A DNA stretch of 64,000 nt from Caballeronia zhejiangensis (GTDB taxonomy: Bacteria; Pseudomonadota; Gammaproteobacteria; Burkholderiales; Burkholderiaceae): assembly GCF_000698575.1 (NCBI RefSeq), contig NZ_JFHD01000001.1, forward strand, positions 434,001-498,000. The letters run 5' to 3'. Below, one piece after another: positions 36,099-44,608 of this stretch (the stretch's first letter is position 1; each line of letters opens with the position of its first letter). The position numbers were made by a program, and so were the translations under genes. Under the pieces are notes generated by a model. The model was not told the DNA's origin. It saw only the letters and a program-made list of their open reading frames with translations, and ran no database searches.

Positions 36099-37418
36099 TT
36101 ATTTCACGAGAAGCGAAGTCACGGAATCGGACTTGCTGCCCGTGCCTCCCTTGGGTGTCGAGCGCTGGCCGGTCTGCGCGGGCACCAGCATCATGAGGAC
36201 GACCGACGCGAGCAGCGCCGCGGCCATGAACACATACGATGCGGAAGGACTGCCCGTCGCACCGTTCAGATAGCCGACGAGCCACGCGCCGAGGAAGGCG
36301 CCGAGCGCACCGCACGCGTTGATGAGACCGATCGCGCCGCCGAGCACATTGCTCGGAATCAGCTCGGGGACGAGCGCGAAGAACGGTCCGTAAGGCGCGT
36401 ACATCGTGGCGCCCGCGATCACGAGCAACGTGAACGACAGCCAGAAATTCGACGTGCCGACGAGATACGAACCCACGAACGCGACCGTGCCGATCAACAA
36501 TAACGGCCACACGAAGAGCTTTCGATTGCGCGTTTTATCGGACAGATACGATGCGAGCAGCATCAAAACGATGGCCGCGAGATACGGCACGGCGGAGAGC
36601 CAGCCGACCGAGACGATATCGATCGTTTTCGACGCCGACTTCAGAATCGACGGCAGCCACATGATGAAGCCGTACACGCCGATACTCCACAACGCGTGAA
36701 TGGCGCAGCACTTGAGCACGATGGACGAACGGAACGCCGCCTTGTAGTCCCGCACCGGCGCGATATGCGCCTGCTCGGACTTGAGGATGGCATCGAAATC
36801 GGCTTTCTCCTTGTCGCTCATCCAAGGGGCATCGGCGGGACGATCCTTTACCGTGAACCACCACACGATGGCCCACAGAATCGCGGGCACGCCTTCGATC
36901 ACGAACATTTCGCGCCAGCCGAAGTTGCGAATGAGATAGCCCGACACGATCGACATCCACAACACCGTGACCGGATTGCCGAGAATGAGGAACGTATTCG
37001 CGCGTGAGCGTTCCGTGCGCGTGAACCATCGGCTGATGTACATGAGCATGGACGGCATCACCGCCGCTTCGACGATGCCGAGGATGAAGCGCAGCGCCAT
37101 CAACGTCGGAATGTTGCTCACCATGCCGGTCGCGGCGGCGCATAGGCCCCACAAGATGAGGCTCGCGAAGATCAGCTTCTTGACGCTGTTCTTCTGTGCG
37201 TAGATCGCGCCGGGCACTTGAAACAGGCAGTATCCGAGGAAGAACAGCGAGCCGATCAGCGACGAGGTCGCCGACGTGATGCCCAGATCCTTGTCGATGC
37301 CCGCGGCCGCCGCAAAGCCGTAGTTCGCGCGATCCAGATAAGCGAGGCTGTACGTGATGAAGATGATCGGCATGAGATGCCACCATCTTTGCGGTGCGAC
37401 CGTTTTGATGTTGTCCAT
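36099..37418 (-). CDS. MFS transporter, sugar-acid (anion:cation symporter) type
   Basis: 439-residue transporter with twelve predicted segments. The segment LAYLDRANYGFAAAAGIDKDLGIT and the later WFTRTERSRANTFLILGNPVT are typical of the ACS family (galactonate, glucarate, tartrate, phthalate). Start chosen as MDNIKTVAPQ because GGAGA lies 5 bases upstream; thirteen extra residues from 37457 lack support. Located between the SDR and dehydratase genes of a sugar-acid operon, so it should import the operon's substrate. Confidence 0.92.
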   Translation of the reverse strand: MDNIKTVAPQRWWHLMPIIFITYSLAYLDRANYGFAAAAGIDKDLGITSATSSLIGSLFFLGYCLFQVPGAIYAQKNSVKKLIFASLILWGLCAAATGMVSNIPTLMALRFILGIVEAAVMPSMLMYISRWFTRTERSRANTFLILGNPVTVLWMSIVSGYLIRNFGWREMFVIEGVPAILWAIVWWFTVKDRPADAPWMSDKEKADFDAILKSEQAHIAPVRDYKAAFRSSIVLKCCAIHALWSIGVYGFIMWLPSILKSASKTIDIVSVGWLSAVPYLAAIVLMLLASYLSDKTRNRKLFVWPLLLIGTVAFVGSYLVGTSNFWLSFTLLVIAGATMYAPYGPFFALVPELIPSNVLGGAIGLINACGALGAFLGAWLVGYLNGATGSPSASYVFMAAALLASVVLMMLVPAQTGQRSTPKGGTGSKSDSVTSLLVK

Positions 37419-37431
37419 GATGTCTCCGATG

Positions 37432-38199
37432 TCAGAGTACGGCGAGCCAGCCGCCATCGACGTAAATGATTTGCCCGTTCACATAGCTCGATGCAGCCGA
37501 CGCGAGGTACACCGCCGTACCGACGAGCTCTTCCGGTTTGCCCCAGCGTTGCGACGGATTGCTGTTCTTGACCCACTTGTCGAAGTCCGCGTTATCCACG
37601 AGCGCCTGGTTCATGTCCGTCAGGATGTAGCCGGGGCCGATCGCGTTCGCCTGAATATCGAATGACGCCCATTCGGCGCTCATGGCGCGCGTGAGCATCT
37701 TGATGCCGCCTTTTGCGGCCGTGTAAGGCGCAACGGTCGCGCGCGCGCCTTCGCTCGTAAGCGAACCGATGTTGATGATCTTGCCGCCGCGCTTGCGCTC
37801 GATCATGCGACGCGCGGCTTCCTTCGCGACGATGAATGCGCTCGTCAGATTGGTATCGATCACGCGTTGCCAGTCGGCGAGCGCGAGCTCGATCATCGGC
37901 TTGCGGAACTGAATGCCCGCGTTATTCACGACGATATCCACTTCGATGCCCTCCGCATCCCACGCGGCGAACGCAGCGGCAACCGACGCTTCATCGGTGA
38001 CGTCGAATGCGCGGCCGCGTGCGTCGAAGCCTTGTGCCTGCAGACGGCCGACAGCGGCATCGACGGTTTCGGCTTTCGTGCCGTTGACGATAACGCGCGC
38101 ACCCGCCCTCGCCAGTCCTTCCACGAGCGCGTAGCCAATGCCGCGTGCCGAACCCGTGACGAGGGCCGTTCGGCCATTGAGATCGAACAACTTGTTCAT
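37432..38199 (-). CDS. SDR, gluconate 5-dehydrogenase-like
   Basis: 255-residue classical SDR: TGSARGIG near residues 16-23, VNNAGIQFRKP, IINIGSLTSEGARATVAPYTAAKGGIKM (Ser, Tyr, Lys) and the Gno/IdnO-like GPGYILTDMNQALV plus PSQRWGKPEELVGTAVYLAS. The match to gluconate/5-ketogluconate oxidoreductases is close. It probably interconverts a keto-acid and the aldonate taken up by the adjacent transporter. First gene of the three-gene minus-strand operon, 100 bases after the chimeric regulator. Confidence 0.9.
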   Translation of the reverse strand: MNKLFDLNGRTALVTGSARGIGYALVEGLARAGARVIVNGTKAETVDAAVGRLQAQGFDARGRAFDVTDEASVAAAFAAWDAEGIEVDIVVNNAGIQFRKPMIELALADWQRVIDTNLTSAFIVAKEAARRMIERKRGGKIINIGSLTSEGARATVAPYTAAKGGIKMLTRAMSAEWASFDIQANAIGPGYILTDMNQALVDNADFDKWVKNSNPSQRWGKPEELVGTAVYLASAASSYVNGQIIYVDGGWLAVL

Positions 38200-38248
38200 G
38201 CGTGTTCCTTATGTGATGCGGTCGAAACGTCGACGCGAGCGCGTCCGC

Positions 38249-38270
38249 GCAGCCTCTTTGGCGAGGCTGC
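38249..38270 (-). other. Hairpin between regulator and sugar-acid operon
   Basis: Perfect 8-bp stem GCAGCCTC/GAGGCTGC with a 6-base loop, in the spacer between the chimeric regulator stop and the SDR start. No T-run on the minus strand. Next to it, TGGTTGCCA (38276-38284) is a short palindrome that could be a GntR-type half-site pair. Confidence 0.3.
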
Positions 38271-38299
38271 GTTCCTGGTTGCCAAACGATGATGTATTG

Positions 38300-39394
38300 C
38301 TATGAAGGCGTGTCGTTCACGGTGCGGGCAAGCGCCGCGCGATCGTCGAAGTCCTTTTCCGCGCGTTCGATCAGCGTGAGCACGGCTTGCTCCGCCGCAT
38401 GTGCGTCGCCTTGTTCGATCGCGATGCACAACGCTTCGTGCATCGGCAGCGAGCGGGCGGGGCCGCCCTCGATCTCCGAGCTCAACTCAAAGCTCGTGCG
38501 CAGAATTGCGGAGAGCGCGTTTTGCATCTGCTGAACAAACTGGTTGTGGCATGCCGTGAGAATCGCACCGTGGAACGCGAGGTCCGCCGGCACGTATTCG
38601 CCTTGTCCTGCAACGGCGCGCTCCATCGCCTTGAATGCGCGACGCAACGCGATGCGGTCCTCAGGCGTCGCGCGCTTCGCCGCGAGCTTCGCGGCATTCG
38701 GCTCGCGTTCGGGCGTGGTCGCGTGTTGCCGCGCTCGCACTGGCAGTTGTTCGGCTCTGCTGCCTGAGTCCGTGGCGAATTCCGAGTGCCAGTCGCACGG
38801 GTGTCCGAAAGGCGCGCTGATGCGCGTGCGCGCGTGCGTCGACAAATCGCCGAGGGATTCCACCGCGTGACGCCTGAGATAGCCGGGCGCGGCGACGAGC
38901 ACACGCTCGAAGCGCCCGACGATCCTGTACGCGTTGCCCGAATCGGGGAGCGCCGCCGCCGCCAGCACCGAGACGTCGAACTGTTGGTGCACGAGATCCG
39001 GGATGCCCGGCAGCAACTTCAGATCGACACTCACCTGCGGATGCGCGCGCCGGTATTCCACCACGGCCGACATCAACTGCGCGAGACCCAGGTCCGGCGA
39101 AGCATGCACGCGCAGGCGTCCACGCGGGACGGTGGCGGCGTCGCTTGCCTCGGCTTCGGCGCTGTCGATCTGAGCGAGGATCTCCTTGCACTTCTGGTAG
39201 TAACGTTCGCCGCTATCGGTGAGGGACACGCGGCGGGTGGTGCGCTGCAAGAGCCGCGTGCGCAAGCTGTCTTCGAGCGAAACGACCGCGCGTGAGACGA
39301 TTCCGACGCTGCAATCCATGCTTTTCGCGACGCCGCTGAAACTGCCGGTCTCGGCGACGCGCGAGAACACACGCATGCTGAAGAGCTTGTCCAT
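38300..39394 (-). CDS. Chimeric regulator: LysR N-terminus fused to FadR-type FCD
   Basis: 364-residue protein joining two regulator families. Residues about 1-215 are LysR-like: helix-turn-helix (MDKLFSMRVFSRVAETGSFSGVA, SVGIVSRAVVSLEDSLRTRLLQR) and the first lobe of the effector domain (RGRLRVHASPDLGLAQL, LVHQQFDVSVLAAAALPDSG). After RAEQLPV the LysR match stops and, from about residue 228, reads EREPNAAKLAAKRATPED and YVPADLAFHGAILTACHNQFV, the FCD ligand domain of FadR-type GntR regulators, complete to its end. Missing are the last part of LysR and the GntR winged helix. Looks like an in-frame deletion between neighbours. Start MDKLFSM chosen; whether it works is unknown. Confidence 0.85.
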   Translation of the reverse strand: MDKLFSMRVFSRVAETGSFSGVAKSMDCSVGIVSRAVVSLEDSLRTRLLQRTTRRVSLTDSGERYYQKCKEILAQIDSAEAEASDAATVPRGRLRVHASPDLGLAQLMSAVVEYRRAHPQVSVDLKLLPGIPDLVHQQFDVSVLAAAALPDSGNAYRIVGRFERVLVAAPGYLRRHAVESLGDLSTHARTRISAPFGHPCDWHSEFATDSGSRAEQLPVRARQHATTPEREPNAAKLAAKRATPEDRIALRRAFKAMERAVAGQGEYVPADLAFHGAILTACHNQFVQQMQNALSAILRTSFELSSEIEGGPARSLPMHEALCIAIEQGDAHAAEQAVLTLIERAEKDFDDRAALARTVNDTPS

Positions 39395-39745
39395 GTCGGC
39401 TTTGTCTCCGGGCTGAAATTCAGGCGCGCTCCTGCCGCGCGATGGACTCACAATACGTTCGCAACGCGCTCGACGCCATCAGTCGTGGATACAGTCAGGT
39501 CATCCTTGCGTATAGGGTGAAGACAGATCAACTTGAACTCGAAACGCTGCAGGTGTGGCATATGTACTTTGCTCAAGGACGACATTTGAACTTGGGACCT
39601 ACACTTAAAACTCTGATAATAAAGCTTATGTAAAGTCAGTTAGAAAGGCGGCAGACGAAAGCTGCCGCACACACCGCCGAGGCGCCATGAAGAAAACCGG
39701 GATGAGCAGCGACGCTCGCACGGCCCTGCGAGATCGATCCGCCGC
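39395..39745. other. Lower-GC intergenic stretch
   Basis: 351 bases without a supported gene. A plus-strand frame (39442-39633, 63 codons) has no ribosome site and no recognisable domain. The stretch 39480-39640 is clearly richer in A+T than the surroundings. A 7-bp hairpin GCGGCAG/CTGCCGC (39649-39669) lies 77 bases past the glycosyltransferase end and may terminate it, though no good T-run follows. Confidence 0.5.
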
Positions 39746-40726
39746 CTAGTGCCCGAATCGTCGCACGAAACGATAGAAGATCCACGGATGAATCTTCAGC
39801 ATCGCCATGACCAGCGACAGCTTCGGCCGATGGTCCGAAACCATGCCGAGCAAGTGCCTGAGACGAAGCCTCTGCGCGACGCTATCCAGAATAGGCTCGG
39901 CTGACCGATACGTCGGCGCCTTGATCGCTGCCTGAAACGCGATGGTCCGAAAGCCATAGACATATTTCAGCCTGAAGAAAAGCTTCCGGTAATTTCTTAT
40001 CGGCATGGACGCCGTGCTCTTCTCTACCCGATCCATGATCGCAAAGATGTCAATGATCTTCGGATTGAATCGTGTCGAGATGCCCGATTCGCGATACATG
40101 TACGAATACAAGGTATCAGGCATGAGACGAACGACGCTGGCTTTACCGAGCGTCTGGACCGAAACACAAATATCCTCGTAGATCAGCCCCGTCGGATGCT
40201 CGATCGCGAGGAAGATCGAGCGGCGTACTAACTTGTTGAAGCAATACGCCTGCAACGTCAAGTCGAGAATTTTCTCTACGGCTTCAACACCGCTCATGAC
40301 GGTATCGCCGGCTTCGACGCGATAATTGATCTTGCCGTCCGGGCTAATATTCTCGGCGGCAAAAATTACGATGTCCGCATTGAGCTTCTCCGCTTCTTCG
40401 GCGACCCGGCGTATGAGATCGTGATGAACGTGGTCATCGCTGTCCACGCAGAGCACATATTCGCCGCTCGCGGCGAGTGCCGCAATCCTGCGAGTCTCTG
40501 CGAGCCCCTTGTTTTCAGCGTTTTTGATGAACTTCCAGCGAATTCTGCTTTGCTGTTCGAGGATGCGTAAGGTCATTTCCCCGGAGCGGTCAGGACTGCT
40601 GTCGTCGACGGCGATGATTTCGAAATCGGTGGAAGTCTGCGACAGTAGTGAGTCGAGGCATTCTTCGATATACGGCTCGACTTTGTACACGGGCACCAGC
40701 ACACTGATTTTCGGCGGTTCTGACAT
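39746..40726 (-). CDS. Glycosyltransferase family 2
   Basis: 326-residue GT-A fold transferase: ISVLVPVYKVEPYIEECLDSLLSQT at the start, DFEIIAVDDSSPDRSG for nucleotide binding, and the DxD-like CVDSDDHVHHDLI near residue 97. The C-terminal third has amphipathic and basic helices (FFRLKYVYGFRTIAFQ) suggesting membrane association. It transfers a sugar to a surface polysaccharide or lipid; acceptor unknown. Codon use and GC are lower than in flanking genes and no other polysaccharide gene is near, which suggests separate acquisition. Confidence 0.9.
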   Translation of the reverse strand: MSEPPKISVLVPVYKVEPYIEECLDSLLSQTSTDFEIIAVDDSSPDRSGEMTLRILEQQSRIRWKFIKNAENKGLAETRRIAALAASGEYVLCVDSDDHVHHDLIRRVAEEAEKLNADIVIFAAENISPDGKINYRVEAGDTVMSGVEAVEKILDLTLQAYCFNKLVRRSIFLAIEHPTGLIYEDICVSVQTLGKASVVRLMPDTLYSYMYRESGISTRFNPKIIDIFAIMDRVEKSTASMPIRNYRKLFFRLKYVYGFRTIAFQAAIKAPTYRSAEPILDSVAQRLRLRHLLGMVSDHRPKLSLVMAMLKIHPWIFYRFVRRFGH

Positions 40727-40891
40727 GAAGTTTCGTCCCTATAACTGCACGTGAGTGCTTTATTCAGGAAAACGACTAGTGCCAGAGGAGTTTACCCGAT
40801 GAGCGGCGTGAATGTGCGGCTTTGGGCGAAGACAGATCGGAGGCTCGAACGTCTCACGTGCCGAGAAGTCGCCTGCACCACGCGCGCGCAT

Positions 40892-40920
40892 GATGTGAAA
40901 AAGGGCGCTTTCGCGCCCTT
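40892..40920 (-). terminator. Rho-independent terminator of TRAP operon
   Basis: Perfect 8-bp stem AAGGGCGC/GCGCCCTT (40901-40920) with a 4-base loop, continued on the minus strand by a run of five T. It lies 28 bases past the large-permease gene. Confidence 0.85.
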
Positions 40921-40947
40921 CTTATCCGATGAAGGGCAAATGCTCGC

Positions 40948-42219
40948 TTACTTCGCCCCCAGCAAATGCGGCAAAAACTGCGGGATATGCGGGAAGAAGA
41001 TGATCAGCAGCAGGTCGATCACCAGCGCGAAGATGAAGGGAAGAATCGCGCGTGTCGCCTTCTCTACCGACACGCCGCCGATCGAAGCCGCCGTGAAGAG
41101 ACAGAAACCTATCGGCGGCAGATTGATGCCGATGGCCGAGTTGATCAGCACGATCACGCCGAACACGACCGGATCGATGTGCATCTGCACGACGAGCGGC
41201 AGGAACACCGGAATCACGACGGCAATGCTCGAGATCGTTTCCAGCACGGTATGCGCGGCGATGAGAAACAGGTTGATGAGGATCAGCAGCACGATCGCGC
41301 TCGTGGTGATCGCGAGAAAACTATTCGCGACGTGCAGCGGAATCTGCGCTTCGATCAGATAGCGCCCAAGCACGAACGCGAGCCCGAGCAGGAACGAGAC
41401 ACGCGTGGTGTTCACTGAAGTTCGCACCAGAATGTCCTTGAAATGCGAGAGCTTCAGCGTCCGAAAGATAAACGCGCTCACCAGCGTCACATAGACGGCC
41501 GCGACCACGCCCGCCTCCACCGGCGTGAAGATGCCGCCGAGGATGCCGCCCAGAATGATGACCGGCGTGAGCAGCGCCCAGAACGCTTCGCGGAAGGTCG
41601 TCCACAGCTTGCGCCCATCGAACGGCTCGACGGCGCTGTAGCCCTTCTTCACCGCGGTCACGTAATTGACGATCATGAACGACGCGACCACCAGCAGCAT
41701 CGGAATGATGCCGGCGATGAACATCGTGCCGACCGACACGTTGGCCGTATAGGCATAGACGAGCATGCTCATCGACACGGGCGAGAGCAGCCCGAGCGAG
41801 CCCGCCGCCGATTGCAACGCCACCGCGAACGCGCGGTTATAGCCCTTCTTCACCATGCCGGGAATCATCACCGAGCCGATGGCTGCCGTGTCGGCCGTCG
41901 CCGAGCCGGAAAGGTCCGCGAAGAACATGCTCGCAACGATCGTCACCTGACCGATGCCGCCGCGCATGAAGCCCACCAGTGCCTGCGAAAATTCGATGAT
42001 GCGCTTCGACACGCCGCCCGAATCCATGATCGCGCCCGTCAGCATGAAGAACGGAATGGCGAGCAGGCCGACGTTGTTGAGGTTCGAAAAAAGCTGCTGC
42101 GGAATCACGAGCAGCGACGTGCCGTTGATCGACAGCGCGAGCGTCGCCGCAATGCCGATGCAGATGGCCACCGGCACGCCGAGCCCGAGCAGCCCTGCTC
42201 CAAATGCGATTGCCCACAT
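40948..42219 (-). CDS. dctM: TRAP transporter large permease (DctM family)
   Basis: 423-residue inner-membrane protein with about twelve segments, the ion-coupled transport subunit of a tripartite ATP-independent importer. Family landmarks: FLTGAIMDSGG-like FMLTGAIMDSGGVSKRIIEF, DLSGSATADTAAIGSVMIPGM and SAIGINLPPIGFCLF near the end. The gene follows the small permease by 10 bases. TRAP systems usually import organic acids; here the divergent acyl-CoA operon suggests a carboxylate that is then activated with CoA (inference). Confidence 0.93.
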   Translation of the reverse strand: MWAIAFGAGLLGLGVPVAICIGIAATLALSINGTSLLVIPQQLFSNLNNVGLLAIPFFMLTGAIMDSGGVSKRIIEFSQALVGFMRGGIGQVTIVASMFFADLSGSATADTAAIGSVMIPGMVKKGYNRAFAVALQSAAGSLGLLSPVSMSMLVYAYTANVSVGTMFIAGIIPMLLVVASFMIVNYVTAVKKGYSAVEPFDGRKLWTTFREAFWALLTPVIILGGILGGIFTPVEAGVVAAVYVTLVSAFIFRTLKLSHFKDILVRTSVNTTRVSFLLGLAFVLGRYLIEAQIPLHVANSFLAITTSAIVLLILINLFLIAAHTVLETISSIAVVIPVFLPLVVQMHIDPVVFGVIVLINSAIGINLPPIGFCLFTAASIGGVSVEKATRAILPFIFALVIDLLLIIFFPHIPQFLPHLLGAK

Positions 42220-42229
42220 GATGTTTTTC

Positions 42230-42820
42230 CTAGAGATGTTCGGACACGCCCTCGACGAGCGTGGCGTCGGTCTGCGTCTGCGGCGCGAGATGCGAGACCG
42301 CGATCCGCACCAGCGAATGAAACGCGAGCAGCGCGCCGCACACCGGAATCGAGAGATACGGATAGACCATCGAGATCGGAATCGACGCGGCGGTTTCGGT
42401 GCCCATCAGCGCGAGCATGTCCGTGCCGTACAAGACGAACACCGCGCCGAGCGCCAGGATCGCGCAGTCGGTGAAGTCCTTGAGCAGCGGCGCGAACGCA
42501 GCCGGCACGCGATCGGCCAGCACGCGCACTTCCGGATGCGCGCGCAGCTTCACGCCGGCCGCGGCGCCGAGGCACGTCAGCCACACGAACAGATACGCCG
42601 ACACTTCGTCGGACCACGACAGCGAATCGTGCAGCACGAAGCGGAAGATCACCCCGAGCCCCGCGACGATCACCGCCCCGAGCAAAAGGCAGCTACAGAC
42701 GAACAGATTGATCTTCAGCACGATGCCGTCAACGAACATCAAGCCGCGCGCGAGCTTTTCCATGCGTGTCGCCTCCCGTGGTGCCTGGGTTGTGCGGTGG
42801 CCGTCGTTCGCATCCGTCAT
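42230..42820 (-). CDS. dctQ: TRAP transporter small permease (DctQ family)
   Basis: 196-residue membrane protein with four predicted segments: NLFVCSCLLLGAVIVAGLGVIFRF, then SDEVSAYLFVWLTCLGAAAG (the DctQ hallmark WSDE-x-x-x-Y-x-F-x-W), CAILALGAVFVLYG, and a last segment near 160-180. Start at MTDANDG because its ATG overlaps the binding-protein stop by 4 bases; the much longer frame upstream is a shadow of the binding protein. Confidence 0.9.
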   Translation of the reverse strand: MTDANDGHRTTQAPREATRMEKLARGLMFVDGIVLKINLFVCSCLLLGAVIVAGLGVIFRFVLHDSLSWSDEVSAYLFVWLTCLGAAAGVKLRAHPEVRVLADRVPAAFAPLLKDFTDCAILALGAVFVLYGTDMLALMGTETAASIPISMVYPYLSIPVCGALLAFHSLVRIAVSHLAPQTQTDATLVEGVSEHL

Positions 42821-43851
42821 TTCGATGCGACCGCCGGCGCCTGCTTGGCCGAATTGATCTCCTGATACAGCGCCGGGCCGTCCGGAATCTTGCCGATCAG
42901 TTCGTCGCGCGCGGTCTTGGTCGCTTGCGCCCACGGCGCGGTATCGACCGTCGTGACCTGAATGCCCTTCGCTTTCATCGCGGCGATCGCGGCGTCGTAT
43001 TCGCGCTTGTACTCCTTGAGATCGAAGTCCGCCGCGATCTTCGCCGAGTCCTGGAACGCCTTCTGATCGGCGGGCGAAAGCTTGTCCCACGCGCTCTTGC
43101 TCATCGCCAGCACGACCGGCAGATAGTTCACATGCGTCACGTAGAAGTGCTTGGCGACGTCGGAGAACTTGTCCTGAACGAACTGCTCGGGCGAAGTATC
43201 GGCGCCATCGACGAGACCTTGCGACAGCGCGAGAAACAACTGGTTGTAGGCGAGCGGCGTCGGATTCGCGCCGAGTGCCTTGTAGCCCGCGATATAGCCG
43301 GGACTCTGCATCACGCGCACCTTGAGGTCCTTCATGTCCGCGAGCGACGTGACCGGACGTTTGGTCGTGAACAGGTTGCGTTCGCCGACCGCGAGCCACG
43401 TCAGGCCGATCATGTTAACCGGCTTCATCATGTCGAGATACTTACGCCCGACCGGGCCTTGCAGCACGCCGTTCGCCTCGTCCATGCTGGAGAAGAGATA
43501 CGGCATATCGAAGATCTGCCACTGCTTGATCGTGTTGTCGATCGGCGCCTGCGCGGAGATCATCAACTCCTGCGTGCCGGTGCGCAGCGCTTGCGTCATC
43601 TGCACTTCGCCGCCGAGCTGCGATTGCGGGAACAGTTGAATCTCGATGTGACCGTGCGTGCGCGCGGCGACTTCCTTCGCGAACACCTGCGCGGTCAACT
43701 GATAGTGATTGTCCGGCGCCAGCGTGTGACCGAGCTTCATCACGACCTTGTCCTGCGCGCTCGCGCCAGACGACGCCGCCACGCACATCGCGGCGAGCGC
43801 CGCGCTCATCGCCATGCGCAGCATGCTCTGCGCTCTGAAAAGCGAACTCAT
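42817..43851 (-). CDS. dctP: TRAP transporter substrate-binding protein (DctP family)
   Basis: 344-residue periplasmic receptor. Signal peptide about 1-32 (core MAMSAALAAMCVAASSGASA). Mature part: VVMKLGHTLAPDNHYQLTAQVFAKEVAARTHGHIEIQLFPQSQLGGE, and the conserved carboxylate-binding Arg region LKVRVMQSPGYIAGYKALGANPTPLAYNQLF (parts quoted). First gene of the dctP-dctQ-dctM operon. A direct repeat GTCCAA/GTCCTA lies about 125 bases upstream. Confidence 0.93.
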   Translation of the reverse strand: MSSLFRAQSMLRMAMSAALAAMCVAASSGASAQDKVVMKLGHTLAPDNHYQLTAQVFAKEVAARTHGHIEIQLFPQSQLGGEVQMTQALRTGTQELMISAQAPIDNTIKQWQIFDMPYLFSSMDEANGVLQGPVGRKYLDMMKPVNMIGLTWLAVGERNLFTTKRPVTSLADMKDLKVRVMQSPGYIAGYKALGANPTPLAYNQLFLALSQGLVDGADTSPEQFVQDKFSDVAKHFYVTHVNYLPVVLAMSKSAWDKLSPADQKAFQDSAKIAADFDLKEYKREYDAAIAAMKAKGIQVTTVDTAPWAQATKTARDELIGKIPDGPALYQEINSAKQAPAVASK

Positions 43852-43975
43852 GTTGTCTCCTTGCTCGATATGGATACCGCCCGGCGAGTGCGCCGCATCG
43901 TTCGGTGCGAGTGCCCGGTGCGAATGCGGAGCCGGCGGGTTGACGCAAGTATTTGTGATCGCGGCGAGGGTGCGT

Positions 43976-44002
43976 TAGGACCAGTCGTCGAATTTCTTGG
44001 AC
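43976..44002 (-). promoter_or_regulatory. AraC-type direct-repeat operator, TRAP side
   Basis: On the minus strand GTCCAA (44002-43997) and GTCCTA (43981-43976) are exactly 21 bp apart and followed by ACGC. The same pair occurs on the other side of this region and before the GH88 gene. Two helical turns is the half-site spacing known for AraC-family regulators. Confidence 0.6.
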
Positions 44003-44046
44003 TTTTTTACGCTGCCCTTTCGCATCGCCGGGTCCGATGCAAAAAA

Positions 44047-44073
44047 GTCCAAAAGATCGCGCGAACCGTCCTA
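44047..44073 (+). promoter_or_regulatory. AraC-type direct-repeat operator, acyl-CoA operon side
   Basis: GTCCAA (44047-44052) and GTCCTA (44068-44073), 21 bp apart, preceded by six A as in the TRAP-side copy and oriented toward the operon starting at 44179. Confidence 0.6.
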
Positions 44074-44178
44074 CCGGTTGCCTGTAACGCGTCTTTAAAG
44101 TGACTTCCAAGCCGGCGATGCAACATCAGCACGCATCGTTCAGCGTTAACCCCAACTCATCCGAGAAGAAACATCGAC

Positions 44179-44604
44179 ATGGCCAAACGCCCTCATATGG
44201 ATTGCTATGCAATCGGCGACACCGCCGATTTCGCCAAGACCGTCTCCGAATACGATATCTACGGCTTTGCCGGCATCGTCGGCGATTTCTACGCCGTGCA
44301 TCTCAACGAGGAATACGCGAAGGGCACGCGCTTCGAAAAGCGCATCGCGCAGGGCTGCCTGTCGGTCGGCTTCCTTTCCACGGTGATGGGATACATGGCG
44401 GCGAAAGCGCCGAGCCCCGGCGCCGTATCGTATCGCTACGACATCACCTTTAACGCGCCGGTGTTCATCGGCGACACGGTGAGCGCGCGTCTCACGCTCG
44501 AAGAAAAGGATGAAGAGCGCAACGTGTGCATCTTCGCCGCCGACGTGACGCGCCAGGACGGCGTGGTCGTGGCATCGGGCAAGACCTATCTGAAAGTGCT
44601 GTGA
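44179..44604 (+). CDS. MaoC-like hot-dog hydratase, copy 1
   Basis: 141-residue single hot-dog protein: KTVSEYDIYGFAGIVGDFYAVHLNEEYAKGT carries the hydratase-2 signature with catalytic Asp and His, and RIAQGCLSVGFLSTVMGYMAA forms the central helix. It probably hydrates an enoyl-CoA to a 3-hydroxyacyl-CoA. First gene of a five-gene operon; start ATG at 44179 has GAGAAG upstream. A second MaoC-like gene closes the operon. Confidence 0.9.
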   Translation: MAKRPHMDCYAIGDTADFAKTVSEYDIYGFAGIVGDFYAVHLNEEYAKGTRFEKRIAQGCLSVGFLSTVMGYMAAKAPSPGAVSYRYDITFNAPVFIGDTVSARLTLEEKDEERNVCIFAADVTRQDGVVVASGKTYLKVL

Positions 44605-44608
44605 CGCC

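Larger units (their letters stand above)
43852..44178. other. Divergent regulatory region, TRAP versus acyl-CoA operon
   Basis: 327 bases without a gene. It holds two oppositely oriented copies of a 21-bp-period direct repeat and, joining them, a 12-bp inverted repeat TTGGACTTTTTT/AAAAAAGTCCAA (43997-44008, 44041-44052) with an inner 6-bp stem GCATCG/CGATGC (44022-44040). Confidence 0.8.

Noticed and set aside
38249-38284. Hairpin plus TGGTTGCCA as a defined GntR operator
   Set aside because: The palindrome is too short to assign with confidence; kept only as a note beside the hairpin.
39442-39633. 63-codon plus-strand frame in the lower-GC spacer
   Set aside because: No ribosome site, no recognisable domain, overlaps the likely promoter of the chimeric regulator.
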